Assembly: GCA_044426075.1 (NCBI GenBank)
Contig: JAWXUT010000008.1
Location: 1 to 29,396, forward strand
DNA: 29,396 nt
Origin: JAWXUT01 sp044426075
Lineage (GTDB): Bacteria; Bacillota; Clostridia; Christensenellales; DTU072
Direction of reading: 5' to 3'
The notes beneath the pieces are model-generated. The model searched no databases. It was given only the letters and a program-made list of their open reading frames with translations, and had not been told where the DNA came from. This document shows, piece by piece, positions 23,633 to 29,396 of this stretch; the first letter of the stretch is position 1, and each line of letters begins with the position of its first letter. Made by a program: the position numbers and the translations under genes.

Positions 23633-24501
23633 ATCTTGCCATCCAAAACCATACTGATTACTGCCATACGAGCATATACTCCGTTTGTCATCTGTGTATA
23701 AATTCTGCTTGCGGGACACTCAACAACTTCATCTGCTATTTCAACACCTCTGTTAATTGGTGCTGGATGCATAATAATTGCGCCCTTTTTCATTTTTGTA
23801 ACAAGCTCTGATGTCAAACCATATTTTGAGTGATACTCTTTTACCGTCATTGCCATTGCTTCTTGATGCCTTTCAAACTGCACCCTTAGTAGCATAATAA
23901 CATCCATTGTTTCTACTGCTTCTTTAAAAGGAATAAAATCTCCCGTGCAATCCATAAACTCATCGGGCCCACTGATGAAAACTTCCATACCCAAACTACG
24001 CATTATATCTGCATTGCCGTGGGCAACCCTACTATGGCTAACATCGCCTACTATACAAATTTTAAGCCCTTCAAAATGCCCAAATTCTTCATATATAGTA
24101 ACTAAATCTAATAAATTCTGTGTTGGGTGGTCGCTTGCGCCGTCTCCACCATTAAATATTGGCATCTTAATGCCTTCTAACTCTTCATAATATCTATCTT
24201 TTGCGTGGCGGATAACAACACCGTCTAGCCCAAATGACTCAAATGTGCGCACCGTATCATACAAAGTTTCACCCTTAACAACACTGCTTGCACTTGCATT
24301 AAATGACAATGGTTGGATACCCAAATTAATCATTGCAGTCTGAAAACTGTATTGTGTACGGGTAGAATTTTCAAAAAAAAGTGTTGCCATCTTCTTACCA
24401 GAATAGCTAACACTTTTACCCTTTTTAAATTCTAATGCCAAATCAATAGCTGATTTAATTTTTTCCGTAGGAAGTACTCCCAGAGTCAATAAACCCTTCA
24501 T
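23629..24501 (-). CDS. pyrB: Aspartate carbamoyltransferase catalytic subunit
   Basis: A 290-residue enzyme, slightly shorter than the usual 300-310. It joins carbamoyl phosphate and aspartate. The carbamoyl-phosphate motif ENSTRTQYSF is at about residue 46, and GDGASDHPTQNLLDL near 120, LRVQFERHQ near 205 and HPAPINRG near 243 are the expected active-site segments. No pyrI regulatory subunit is present. ATG 24501 has GAGGTGG 4 bases upstream, so a TTG 12 bases earlier is not needed. It is the first gene of the operon, behind a TTGCAA-17-TATAAT promoter and a leader of only about 50 bases. Confidence 0.95.
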   Translation of the reverse strand: MKGLLTLGVLPTEKIKSAIDLALEFKKGKSVSYSGKKMATLFFENSTRTQYSFQTAMINLGIQPLSFNASASSVVKGETLYDTVRTFESFGLDGVVIRHAKDRYYEELEGIKMPIFNGGDGASDHPTQNLLDLVTIYEEFGHFEGLKICIVGDVSHSRVAHGNADIMRSLGMEVFISGPDEFMDCTGDFIPFKEAVETMDVIMLLRVQFERHQEAMAMTVKEYHSKYGLTSELVTKMKKGAIIMHPAPINRGVEIADEVVECPASRIYTQMTNGVYARMAVISMVLDGKI

Positions 24502-24559
24502 TTGCCACCTCAAAATCGACAGTATTCGGCAGTTAGAACTTTATCTTTCTACCTAATGT

Positions 24560-24588
24560 ATTATATCACAATCCTAAATCATTTGCAA
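24560..24588 (-). promoter_or_regulatory. Promoter of the pyr operon
   Basis: On the minus strand TTGCAA (24588-24583), 17-bp spacer, TATAAT (24565-24560). The leader to pyrB is about 50 bases and shows no terminator/antiterminator pair or PyrR-binding loop. Confidence 0.75.
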
Positions 24589-24622
24589 GCGGTTATGCCC
24601 TAAAATTAAAAATTGCAATTTA

Positions 24623-24657
24623 CAAAAAATGCCACTGTTTGGTAACCAACAGTGGCA
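24623..24657 (-). terminator. Terminator of the DEAD-box helicase gene
   Basis: On the minus strand TGCCACTGTT pairs with AACAGTGGCA (24657-24630), a 10-bp stem followed by a T-run. It lies just past the helicase stop and before the pyr promoter. Confidence 0.9.
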
Positions 24658-24663
24658 TATAAA

Positions 24664-26937
24664 TTAATATTTTTTTCTCTTTGGCTTATCGAAGCCCGCT
24701 TCTGAATTTCCAGATGATTTTGAACCAAAACCTCTGCCTGAATCATTTCTGTCGCCGTATGACTTTTTATCGCCATATGACTTTTTGTCGCCGAAGTTCT
24801 TTTTATCACCATATGATTTATCGCCAAAGCTCTTCTTATCACCATATGACTTTTTGTCGCCGTATGATTTATCACCATATGACTTCTTATCACCAAAATT
24901 CTTTTTGTCGCCGTATGATTTATCACCAAAATTCTTTTTGTCGCCGTATGATTTTTCACCGAAGTTCTTTTTGTCACCGTATGATTTTTCACCGAAGTTC
25001 TTTTTGTCACCATATGATTTATCGCCATAGGACTTTTTCTCGCCGTATGGTTTTTTGTATGGATCAAAGTTTTTTTCTGGTCTTTTGTATTTGTTTTTGA
25101 AAGAATCTTCACGGCTTGCATTGTCAGAATCTGGAGCATCAAAACCTATGCGCTTGCCACCACTGCGTTGTTTGCCACCGAATGAATCGCGGTCGCCTCT
25201 GTCATCACGCCTTGTGCGGTTTGCATCATTATATACACCAAATCTATCGTCGCGGTCACGCTTGAAAGATTTTTCTACATGATATCCGTCATCTTGAGAA
25301 TCGCGTTTTCTATCATCGCGGTTGAATCCGCCTCTGTTGTCGTCGCGGTCAAAACTGCGTTTTCTGTCATCACGGTTGAATCCGCCTCTGTTGTCGTCGC
25401 GGTCAAAACTGCGTTTTCTGTCGCCTTGGAAGCCCGCTCTTCTGTCGTCTCCGCCGTCTTTTCTGAATCTATTTTTATCCCTCAATGAACCATTTGTTTC
25501 ACTGCGTTGTCTGTCATTTCCGCGTGAGCCTCTGCCACCGCTTTTAGCTGGGTTCTTGTCGCCCGCTTTTTCAACAGCCATTGTGCGTTTTGCAAACTTT
25601 GTGCCGTTTAATGTAAGCATTTGTTCTGCTGCAAAATCTGCAACTTCTACAAAGCTGAATATCTCTAGCATCTTAACTTCGCTAATTTCGCCGTCTCTTA
25701 TTGCTGTATTTTTTGTAATGTGGTCAACAAGTTGTTTTTCTTTTACGCCGTCTTTAACACCAATATTTACAAAGAAACGTGTTTGTCCTTCTTTTTTGCC
25801 GTTTGTGCGTACTTTTTCTGTCAATCCTTCAAGCTCAAGCTCTTGCATTGTAGTGCCGGTTTGCTTCTCATAGAACTTTAGGCGATATTGATCTTTTGGT
25901 GTTGCAAAATTGTATGCTGTACCTTTACGGTTAGCACGCGCTGTACGACCAATACGGTGTACATAAAAATCTTCATCATTTGGTAAATCAAAGTTGAAAA
26001 TAGCTTCAATATTATCTACGTCGATACCTCTTGCTGCTACGTCGGTTGCAACTAGTATGTTCAATTCTTTGTTACGATAACTGCGCATAACTGCGTCTCT
26101 TATACGTTGCCTTAAATCACCGTGAATAGCTGCTGACAAATAATTGCTGTCTTGCAAATTCTCGTTTAATTCTTCTGCCCTTCTCTTTGTGTTTGTAAAA
26201 ACCAAAACAAGGTGATAGTCTTCCCTACGCATAATTTCTTTAAGCGCTTCAACCTTGTTGCCTTCTTTAACGCGAACAACAAATTGCTCAATTGAAGGTG
26301 TGCTCTTGTTGTCGTGCATAGTTTTTACTCTAACTGGATCCACTTGATATGCTTCTGATATCCTCAAAATTTCTTTTGGCATTGTTGCAGAAAACAATTG
26401 CATATTGATATTACCTGGCATAAATGCTAAAATATTATCGATATCCTCTTTAAAGCCCATATTTAGCATTTCATCTGCTTCGTCAAGAACAATTAGTTTT
26501 GCTGATTGAAGTCTAACAGATTTTCTTCTGATATGATCTTGAAGTCTGCCTGGTGTTGCTACAATTATTTGTGGCTTTTTGCGAATTCCCGCCATTTGCC
26601 TCTCAATTGGTTGACCACCGTAAATTGCCAAAATTTTGCAATGTTTGATGTGTACTGAAATCTTTTTAAGCTCTCTTTCTGTTTGCATTGCCAATTCTCT
26701 GGTTGGACAAAGTACTACAACTTGTATTTGTGAAGATGTAGTGTCAATCATATTTAATGCTGGAATTCCGAATCCAAATGTTTTTCCTGTGCCTGTTGGA
26801 GCTTCTGCTAAACAATCTTTGCCGTCTAAAATGTGTGGGATAATCTCTGCCTGAATTGGCGTTGGTGTGGTGAAGCCCAAATCTTTTAGGGCGTACTTAA
26901 TCTCTTCCTTAATAGGAAGGCTGTCAAATGTGTTAAT
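24664..26937 (-). CDS. DEAD-box RNA helicase with DbpA-like domain and SYGDKK repeat tail
   Basis: From the chosen start, 757 residues. The RecA-like core has APTGTGKT, PTRELAMQ, DEAD, SAT and HRIGRTAR. A DbpA-type RNA-binding domain follows (about 390-465, beginning TRFFVNIGVKDG), then an Arg/Asp/Gly-rich stretch with a repeated SFDRDDNRGGFNRDDRKR unit. Finally comes about 130 residues of SYGDKK / NFGEK / NFGDK repeats. Likely roles are ribosome assembly or RNA decay in the CshA/DeaD group. No ATG opens the frame before the core. An AGAGAGGA site lies 8 bases before ATT 26937, giving INTFDSLPIKEEIKYAL, so an AUU start is the best fit. In-frame codons further upstream would put a terminator hairpin inside the gene, and the longest open extension begins upstream of the transcription start. 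The N-terminus is therefore uncertain. Confidence 0.9.
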   Translation of the reverse strand: MNTFDSLPIKEEIKYALKDLGFTTPTPIQAEIIPHILDGKDCLAEAPTGTGKTFGFGIPALNMIDTTSSQIQVVVLCPTRELAMQTERELKKISVHIKHCKILAIYGGQPIERQMAGIRKKPQIIVATPGRLQDHIRRKSVRLQSAKLIVLDEADEMLNMGFKEDIDNILAFMPGNINMQLFSATMPKEILRISEAYQVDPVRVKTMHDNKSTPSIEQFVVRVKEGNKVEALKEIMRREDYHLVLVFTNTKRRAEELNENLQDSNYLSAAIHGDLRQRIRDAVMRSYRNKELNILVATDVAARGIDVDNIEAIFNFDLPNDEDFYVHRIGRTARANRKGTAYNFATPKDQYRLKFYEKQTGTTMQELELEGLTEKVRTNGKKEGQTRFFVNIGVKDGVKEKQLVDHITKNTAIRDGEISEVKMLEIFSFVEVADFAAEQMLTLNGTKFAKRTMAVEKAGDKNPAKSGGRGSRGNDRQRSETNGSLRDKNRFRKDGGDDRRAGFQGDRKRSFDRDDNRGGFNRDDRKRSFDRDDNRGGFNRDDRKRDSQDDGYHVEKSFKRDRDDRFGVYNDANRTRRDDRGDRDSFGGKQRSGGKRIGFDAPDSDNASREDSFKNKYKRPEKNFDPYKKPYGEKKSYGDKSYGDKKNFGEKSYGDKKNFGEKSYGDKKNFGDKSYGDKKNFGDKKSYGDKSYGDKKSYGDKKSFGDKSYGDKKNFGDKKSYGDKKSYGDRNDSGRGFGSKSSGNSEAGFDKPKRKKY
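24700..25065 (-). repeat. In-gene tandem repeat encoding SYGDKK / NFGEK units
   Basis: Degenerate 12-18-base units coding SYGDK, SYGDKK, KNFGEK and KNFGDK fill the helicase C-terminal tail. Higher-order 33-base periods (SYGDKKNFGEK) are visible. The repeats are stop-free in other frames too, which explains the long spurious frames here. Confidence 0.85.
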
Positions 26938-26963
26938 GGTAGTGTCCTCTCTTATATATTTCC

Positions 26964-27024
26964 AAAAAAAAGAGTGTCTTTCCAAACCGATAGAGATTAA
27001 AATCTCAACGTTACAAGACAGCTC
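26964..27024 (-). terminator. Leader terminator (attenuator candidate) upstream of the helicase start
   Basis: On the minus strand GAG-c-TGTCTT (27024-27015) pairs with AAGACA-CTC (26980-26972), enclosing a small hairpin GAGAT / ATCTC (27006-26993). An unbroken T8 (26971-26964) follows. It lies after the promoter (27043-27071) and before the ribosome binding site (26945-26951), where a conditional terminator would stand. Confidence 0.65.
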
Positions 27025-27042
27025 CTCGTAATAGTCCCCTAC

Positions 27043-27071
27043 ACTATACCACAAAAAAAATTATTTTCCAA
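27043..27071 (-). promoter_or_regulatory. Promoter of the DEAD-box helicase
   Basis: On the minus strand TTGGAA (27071-27066), 17-bp spacer, TATAGT (27048-27043). Transcription would start near 27036, giving a leader of about 100 bases. Confidence 0.7.
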
Positions 27072-27111
27072 ACAAATTGAGGCACTAAATTGGTAATAAA
27101 AAGTAATTTTC

Positions 27112-27138
27112 ATAAAAAATGCCCCACTTTTGTGAGGC
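27112..27138 (-). terminator. Terminator of the zinc peptidase gene
   Basis: On the minus strand GCCTCAC-AAAA-GTGGGGC (27138-27121) followed by ATTTTTTA. It separates this gene from the helicase promoter. Confidence 0.85.
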
Positions 27139-27159
27139 GTTTTATAATTTAGGTGCTAT

Positions 27160-27873
27160 TTATTTTTTTCTTGACATAACTAAAAACAACAAACGCAACA
27201 ATTGCATCAAACTTACTGCAAAGCTTGCAACATAGGTTTTTGCCGCTGCATCAAGCACTTTTTCGCAACCCTCAATCTCATCTTGATTGATCATTTCGCT
27301 GAGAATATTCTTTGCGCGTTTGCTCGCATTGAACTCAACTGGCAACGTTATAAAGGTAAATAGTGTAGAAAATGAATACAAAACAAGCGCCGCAATCATT
27401 ATTATATAACCAAGAGTTGTCTCACCACCAACATAGAAAAATGAGTCAAATAAAATACCTACAAGCAATAGCGGAATAGCTAGTTGGCTTCCAATTTTAG
27501 CTAATGGAAACACAGATGCACGCATTTTGTATGGAATATACTGCTCTTGCGCTTGCATAGCGTGCCCGCACTCGTGGATTGCTACGCCAATTGCCGCAAC
27601 AGAATAACTGTTATGCACGGTGTCTGATAAATAAACATTGTTTGTGCGTGGGTCATAATGGTCGGTTAAATTGCCGTTTGTGTGCCCCACTTGCACATCA
27701 GTTAGCCCGTTTTTGTCTAGCACCATACGCGCAACTTCCGCGGCAGACATACCTAAACTTGTGCCAACTCTGCTGTATTCTTGAAAAGTTGAGTTTACTT
27801 TTTTGCTTACGTAAACAGAATATATAATTGCTGGCAACACTAATATCGCCGAAATATAATACAATAAATACAT
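27160..27873 (-). CDS. YugP-type membrane zinc metallopeptidase
   Basis: A 237-residue protein of the Zn_peptidase_2 (YugP) family. It has an N-terminal helix (residues 1-20), a cytoplasmic or extracellular catalytic part with the zinc motif AIHECGHAMQ (HExxH near residue 100), and two or three further helices (about 128-185 and 215-234). NNVYLSDTVHNSYSVAAIG just before the HExxH is the family's conserved stretch. The substrate is unknown. AAGGAG 8 bases before ATG 27873 supports the start, and a terminator follows the gene. It lies about 75 bp downstream of the phosphopantetheinyl transferase gene on the same strand and may be co-transcribed. Confidence 0.88.
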   Translation of the reverse strand: MYLLYYISAILVLPAIIYSVYVSKKVNSTFQEYSRVGTSLGMSAAEVARMVLDKNGLTDVQVGHTNGNLTDHYDPRTNNVYLSDTVHNSYSVAAIGVAIHECGHAMQAQEQYIPYKMRASVFPLAKIGSQLAIPLLLVGILFDSFFYVGGETTLGYIIMIAALVLYSFSTLFTFITLPVEFNASKRAKNILSEMINQDEIEGCEKVLDAAAKTYVASFAVSLMQLLRLLFLVMSRKK

Positions 27874-27947
27874 ATATTACTCCTTTAAACTCCTAATAAC
27901 AAATATTCTAACACACTATTGTTAAATTTGTGTGAAAATTTTAAAAT

Positions 27948-28583
27948 TTATTCTAAAACTTTTAAAACTCTAGCAACACTAAGTAAATGAATATTAACGG
28001 ATTCTTCTTTTAAAGTTGTAACTGCAACCACAAACTTATCATCAACAATATCGAAAATATGCGTTTTTGCCTCTTTAGGCAGCGAAATTTTGCAAGGAAA
28101 CTTTGTAAGCCCTTCTCCAGTTGCTTTTACAAAACTCTCTTTTTTTACAAAACTGTCCAGAATAAATCTGCGTTTTTTATCTTCATTTAATAGCTGATAC
28201 TCTTTAAGTTCTGCCCCATTTAACATTCTGTCTGCAAATTTTGGATTAATTTCTTTGCGCTTCTCAATATCAACACCAACAAATGAACCCCCAATTGCAA
28301 CCACACTCATACCCGATGTGTGCGAAAAACTTATGTTAAAGTTAGGATAATCACTTAAAACTGGCTTCCCACACTTGTCATAATAATAACTTACTGGAAT
28401 TGTAGCACCACTATCAATGTGCCTAACCGCAACACATAATGCAAGCTCAACCCCAATAGACTGCACTTTGCAATCGCAATCAACAATACTCTGCACCTTG
28501 CTGTGCCTAAGCGCTGATAAATATGGAGTCAAATCACTTTTAATAGATTTAAACTCGCTTGTATCTAGACAAAAAATATCCAA
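27948..28583 (-). CDS. 4'-phosphopantetheinyl transferase, Sfp type
   Basis: A 211-residue enzyme that transfers phosphopantetheine from CoA to a carrier-protein Ser. Motifs NISFSHTSG (near residue 83), VGVDIEKRKEI (near 100) and SFVKKESFVKATGEGL (near 144) carry the Mg-binding Asp/Glu and the KExxxK signature. No polyketide, peptide or fatty-acid synthase gene is nearby, so the partner may be elsewhere, for example fatty-acid ACP. TTG 28583 is chosen because AAGGAG sits 6 bases upstream. An ATG 20 codons earlier has no such site and gives a non-homologous-looking hydrophobic lead. Confidence 0.88.
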   Translation of the reverse strand: MDIFCLDTSEFKSIKSDLTPYLSALRHSKVQSIVDCDCKVQSIGVELALCVAVRHIDSGATIPVSYYYDKCGKPVLSDYPNFNISFSHTSGMSVVAIGGSFVGVDIEKRKEINPKFADRMLNGAELKEYQLLNEDKKRRFILDSFVKKESFVKATGEGLTKFPCKISLPKEAKTHIFDIVDDKFVVAVTTLKEESVNIHLLSVARVLKVLE

Positions 28584-28625
28584 ATTGCACTCCTTATGTA
28601 ATATCTTTATGATTCTAATATATAT

Positions 28626-28654
28626 ATTATATATCAATCTCACAAAAAAAGCAA
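28626..28654 (-). promoter_or_regulatory. Promoter of the phosphopantetheinyl transferase gene
   Basis: On the minus strand TTGCTT (28654-28649), 17-bp spacer, TATAAT (28631-28626). It is divergent from the promoter at 28694-28722. Confidence 0.6.
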
Positions 28655-28679
28655 ATAAAATGTAAATTTTTTTAGGGAG

Positions 28680-28722
28680 GTGTATATATATAGTGGAAAT
28701 TATACACTAAAAGCATTATAAT
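28680..28722 (+). promoter_or_regulatory. Promoter and candidate operator of the Lys/Ala-rich protein gene
   Basis: TGGAAA (28694-28699), 17-bp spacer, TATAAT (28717-28722). A 7-bp inverted repeat GTGTATA (28680-28686) / TATACAC (28701-28707) brackets the -35 box and could bind a repressor. Confidence 0.55.
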
Positions 28723-28756
28723 ATATGTAAATTATAACAAAATAAGGAGATTTCTT

Positions 28757-29074
28757 ATGAACAAAACAGAATTACAACAAGAACTTGATATAAAAAAATG
28801 GTTAGATAGCGAGGCAAATGGCGCCGACACTTGTGGCACATATGCTTATTGCGCTAACTGTGACAAGCAAGATGCAACCCCTTGCGCAACTGCACAAATT
28901 ACAGCTGAAACACCAGTAGCACCAAAAGCTAAAGCTCCAGCAAAGAAAAAAGCACCTGCAAAAGCTAAAGCCGAACCAAAAGCAAAAGCTGCACCTGCAA
29001 AAGCTAAAGCCGAACCAAAAGCAAAAGCTCCAGCAAAAGCAAAAGCTCCTGCAAAAGCTAAAGTTACAAAATAA
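28757..29074 (+). CDS. Small Cys-motif protein with a histone-H1-like Lys/Ala/Pro tail
   Basis: A 105-residue protein in two parts. Residues 1-50 hold a compact acidic start and a Cys cluster CGTYAYCANC followed by PCATA, perhaps a metal site. Residues 54-105 are a low-complexity basic tail of PAKAKA and EPKAKA units, as in histone-H1-like C-termini (AlgP/Hc-like), which often bind DNA or RNA. AAGGAG lies 8 bases before ATG 28757. The gene stands alone between a promoter with an inverted repeat and a clear terminator. I do not recognise a named family; nucleic-acid binding is inferred from the tail only. Confidence 0.8.
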   Translation: MNKTELQQELDIKKWLDSEANGADTCGTYAYCANCDKQDATPCATAQITAETPVAPKAKAPAKKKAPAKAKAEPKAKAAPAKAKAEPKAKAPAKAKAPAKAKVTK

Positions 29075-29109
29075 TCACAAACCAACGCACAAATTATTCA
29101 CTCAAAGAG

Positions 29110-29132
29110 CACTCCAAAATTGGAGTGTTTTT
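29110..29132 (+). terminator. Terminator of the Lys/Ala-rich protein gene
   Basis: CACTCC-AAAATT-GGAGTG hairpin (29110-29127) followed by TTTTT. Confidence 0.85.
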
Positions 29133-29214
29133 AAAGTAATAGTGAAGAAGTGTGGAACCCGTAAAGGGTTGATTATATGGTGTACGCTAGGAACAAATCG
29201 CAATGCATATGATT

Positions 29215-29250
29215 GTAGGGTGCGGCAGTCCCCTGCCGCCCGCATCCATA
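29215..29250 (-). repeat. Dispersed palindromic repeat, G+C-richer variant
   Basis: GTAGGGTGCGGCAGTCCCCT begins the copy, whose stem GCGGCAG / CTGCCGC is perfect. Against the other copies (reversed) one stem base pair changes from T-A to G-C and a C×A mismatch becomes C-G, so pairing is preserved or improved. Confidence 0.8.
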
Positions 29251-29350
29251 TTGAAAATTTGGTGTTATTGGGATTGTATGTTTATTTAAGTATCAAGGAA
29301 ACGACGATGTAAACTTGTCAAATTGCATTTTATCGTTGAATAATATTTTA

Positions 29351-29387
29351 ATGCGGTTTCGGGCGTCAGAGGACTAACGCACCCTAC
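29351..29387 (+). repeat. Dispersed palindromic repeat, copy at window end
   Basis: Near-identical to 1-38, with TTTC replacing ATGC near the start. The stem GCGTCAG / CTAACGC is unchanged. Confidence 0.8.
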
Positions 29388-29396
29388 AATCTATGC

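Larger units (their letters stand above)
29133..29396. other. Repeat-bearing, gene-free window end
   Basis: No gene is seen. Contents are a TAATAGTGAAGAAG stretch matching the reverse of about 190-217, a small hairpin AACCC-GTAAA-GGGTT (about 29157-29171), a reverse-oriented GTAGGGTG repeat (29215-29250) and a forward copy (29351-29387). Confidence 0.6.

Noticed and set aside
24502..24560. PyrR-dependent attenuator upstream of pyrB
   Set aside because: The leader is only about 50 bases, with no terminator stem or T-run and no PyrR-binding-loop consensus.
24606..25142. Long alternate frames (about 140-180 codons, both strands) in the helicase tail
   Set aside because: They arise because the SYGDKK-coding repeats are stop-free in several frames; they lack start signals and resemble no protein.
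28846..29085. Minus-strand Ala/Phe-rich frame opposite the Lys/Ala-rich protein
   Set aside because: Mirror of the low-complexity GCAAAAGCT repeats; no start signal, and the plus-strand gene has promoter, AAGGAG and terminator.

Overview
This is a low-G+C bacterial window. AGGAG-type ribosome binding sites, near-consensus sigma-A promoters, a B. subtilis-like pyr gene order, an NAD-linked (PyrK/PyrD1B) dihydroorotate dehydrogenase and anaerobe-type oxidative-stress genes point to an anaerobic Bacillota (Clostridia-like) genome. This taxonomic call is inference. Copies of one dispersed palindromic repeat lie at both ends, so the window may be a contig that broke at repeats.

Layout. 1-3957 is an accessory, repeat-rich segment. 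It holds an AAA_14/DUF4143 ATPase (391-1668) behind a 23-bp tandem repeat and a near-perfect promoter, and a RhuM-family gene (1996-3042) lying between two 76-bp direct repeats. A 180-bp tandem duplication follows, then two large inverted-repeat elements with shared ends; the second supplies the stop codon of the next gene. 3958-5530 is a peroxide-defence operon: a PerR-like regulator and an unusual flavin reductase / rubredoxin / reverse-rubrerythrin fusion with an internal ribosome binding site. 5654-7180 is a GPH-family sugar symporter. 7314-10309 is a three-gene flavoprotein operon of the glycerol-3-phosphate dehydrogenase type (GlpA-like, FAD oxidoreductase, DUF1667).

10431-15021 reads mostly on the plus strand: a possibly leaderless DUF202 protein, a short ComEC, an unrecognised multi-pass membrane protein, a 47-residue zinc ribbon protein (minus strand) and a CPA2-type cation/proton antiporter. 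15136-24501 (minus) is a complete pyrimidine operon, pyrB-pyrC-carA-carB-pyrK-pyrD-pyrF-pyrE, with genes overlapping or nearly touching. It encodes every enzyme from glutamine and bicarbonate to UMP. No pyrR and no PyrR-type leader is present.

24664-29074 holds a DEAD-box RNA helicase with a DbpA-like domain and a long repetitive SYGDKK-type tail, preceded by a leader with a strong intrinsic-terminator structure and an apparent AUU start. It is followed by a YugP-type membrane zinc peptidase, an Sfp-type phosphopantetheinyl transferase and a small Cys-motif protein with a histone-H1-like Lys/Ala/Pro tail.

Most worth a second look are the Hrb-rubrerythrin fusion with dual-translation potential, the helicase leader attenuator with AUU start, and the shared-end inverted-repeat elements and repeat-flanked rhuM in the first 4 kb. 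I saw no CRISPR array, transposase, integrase, rRNA or tRNA. No genuinely new multi-gene system is proven here.
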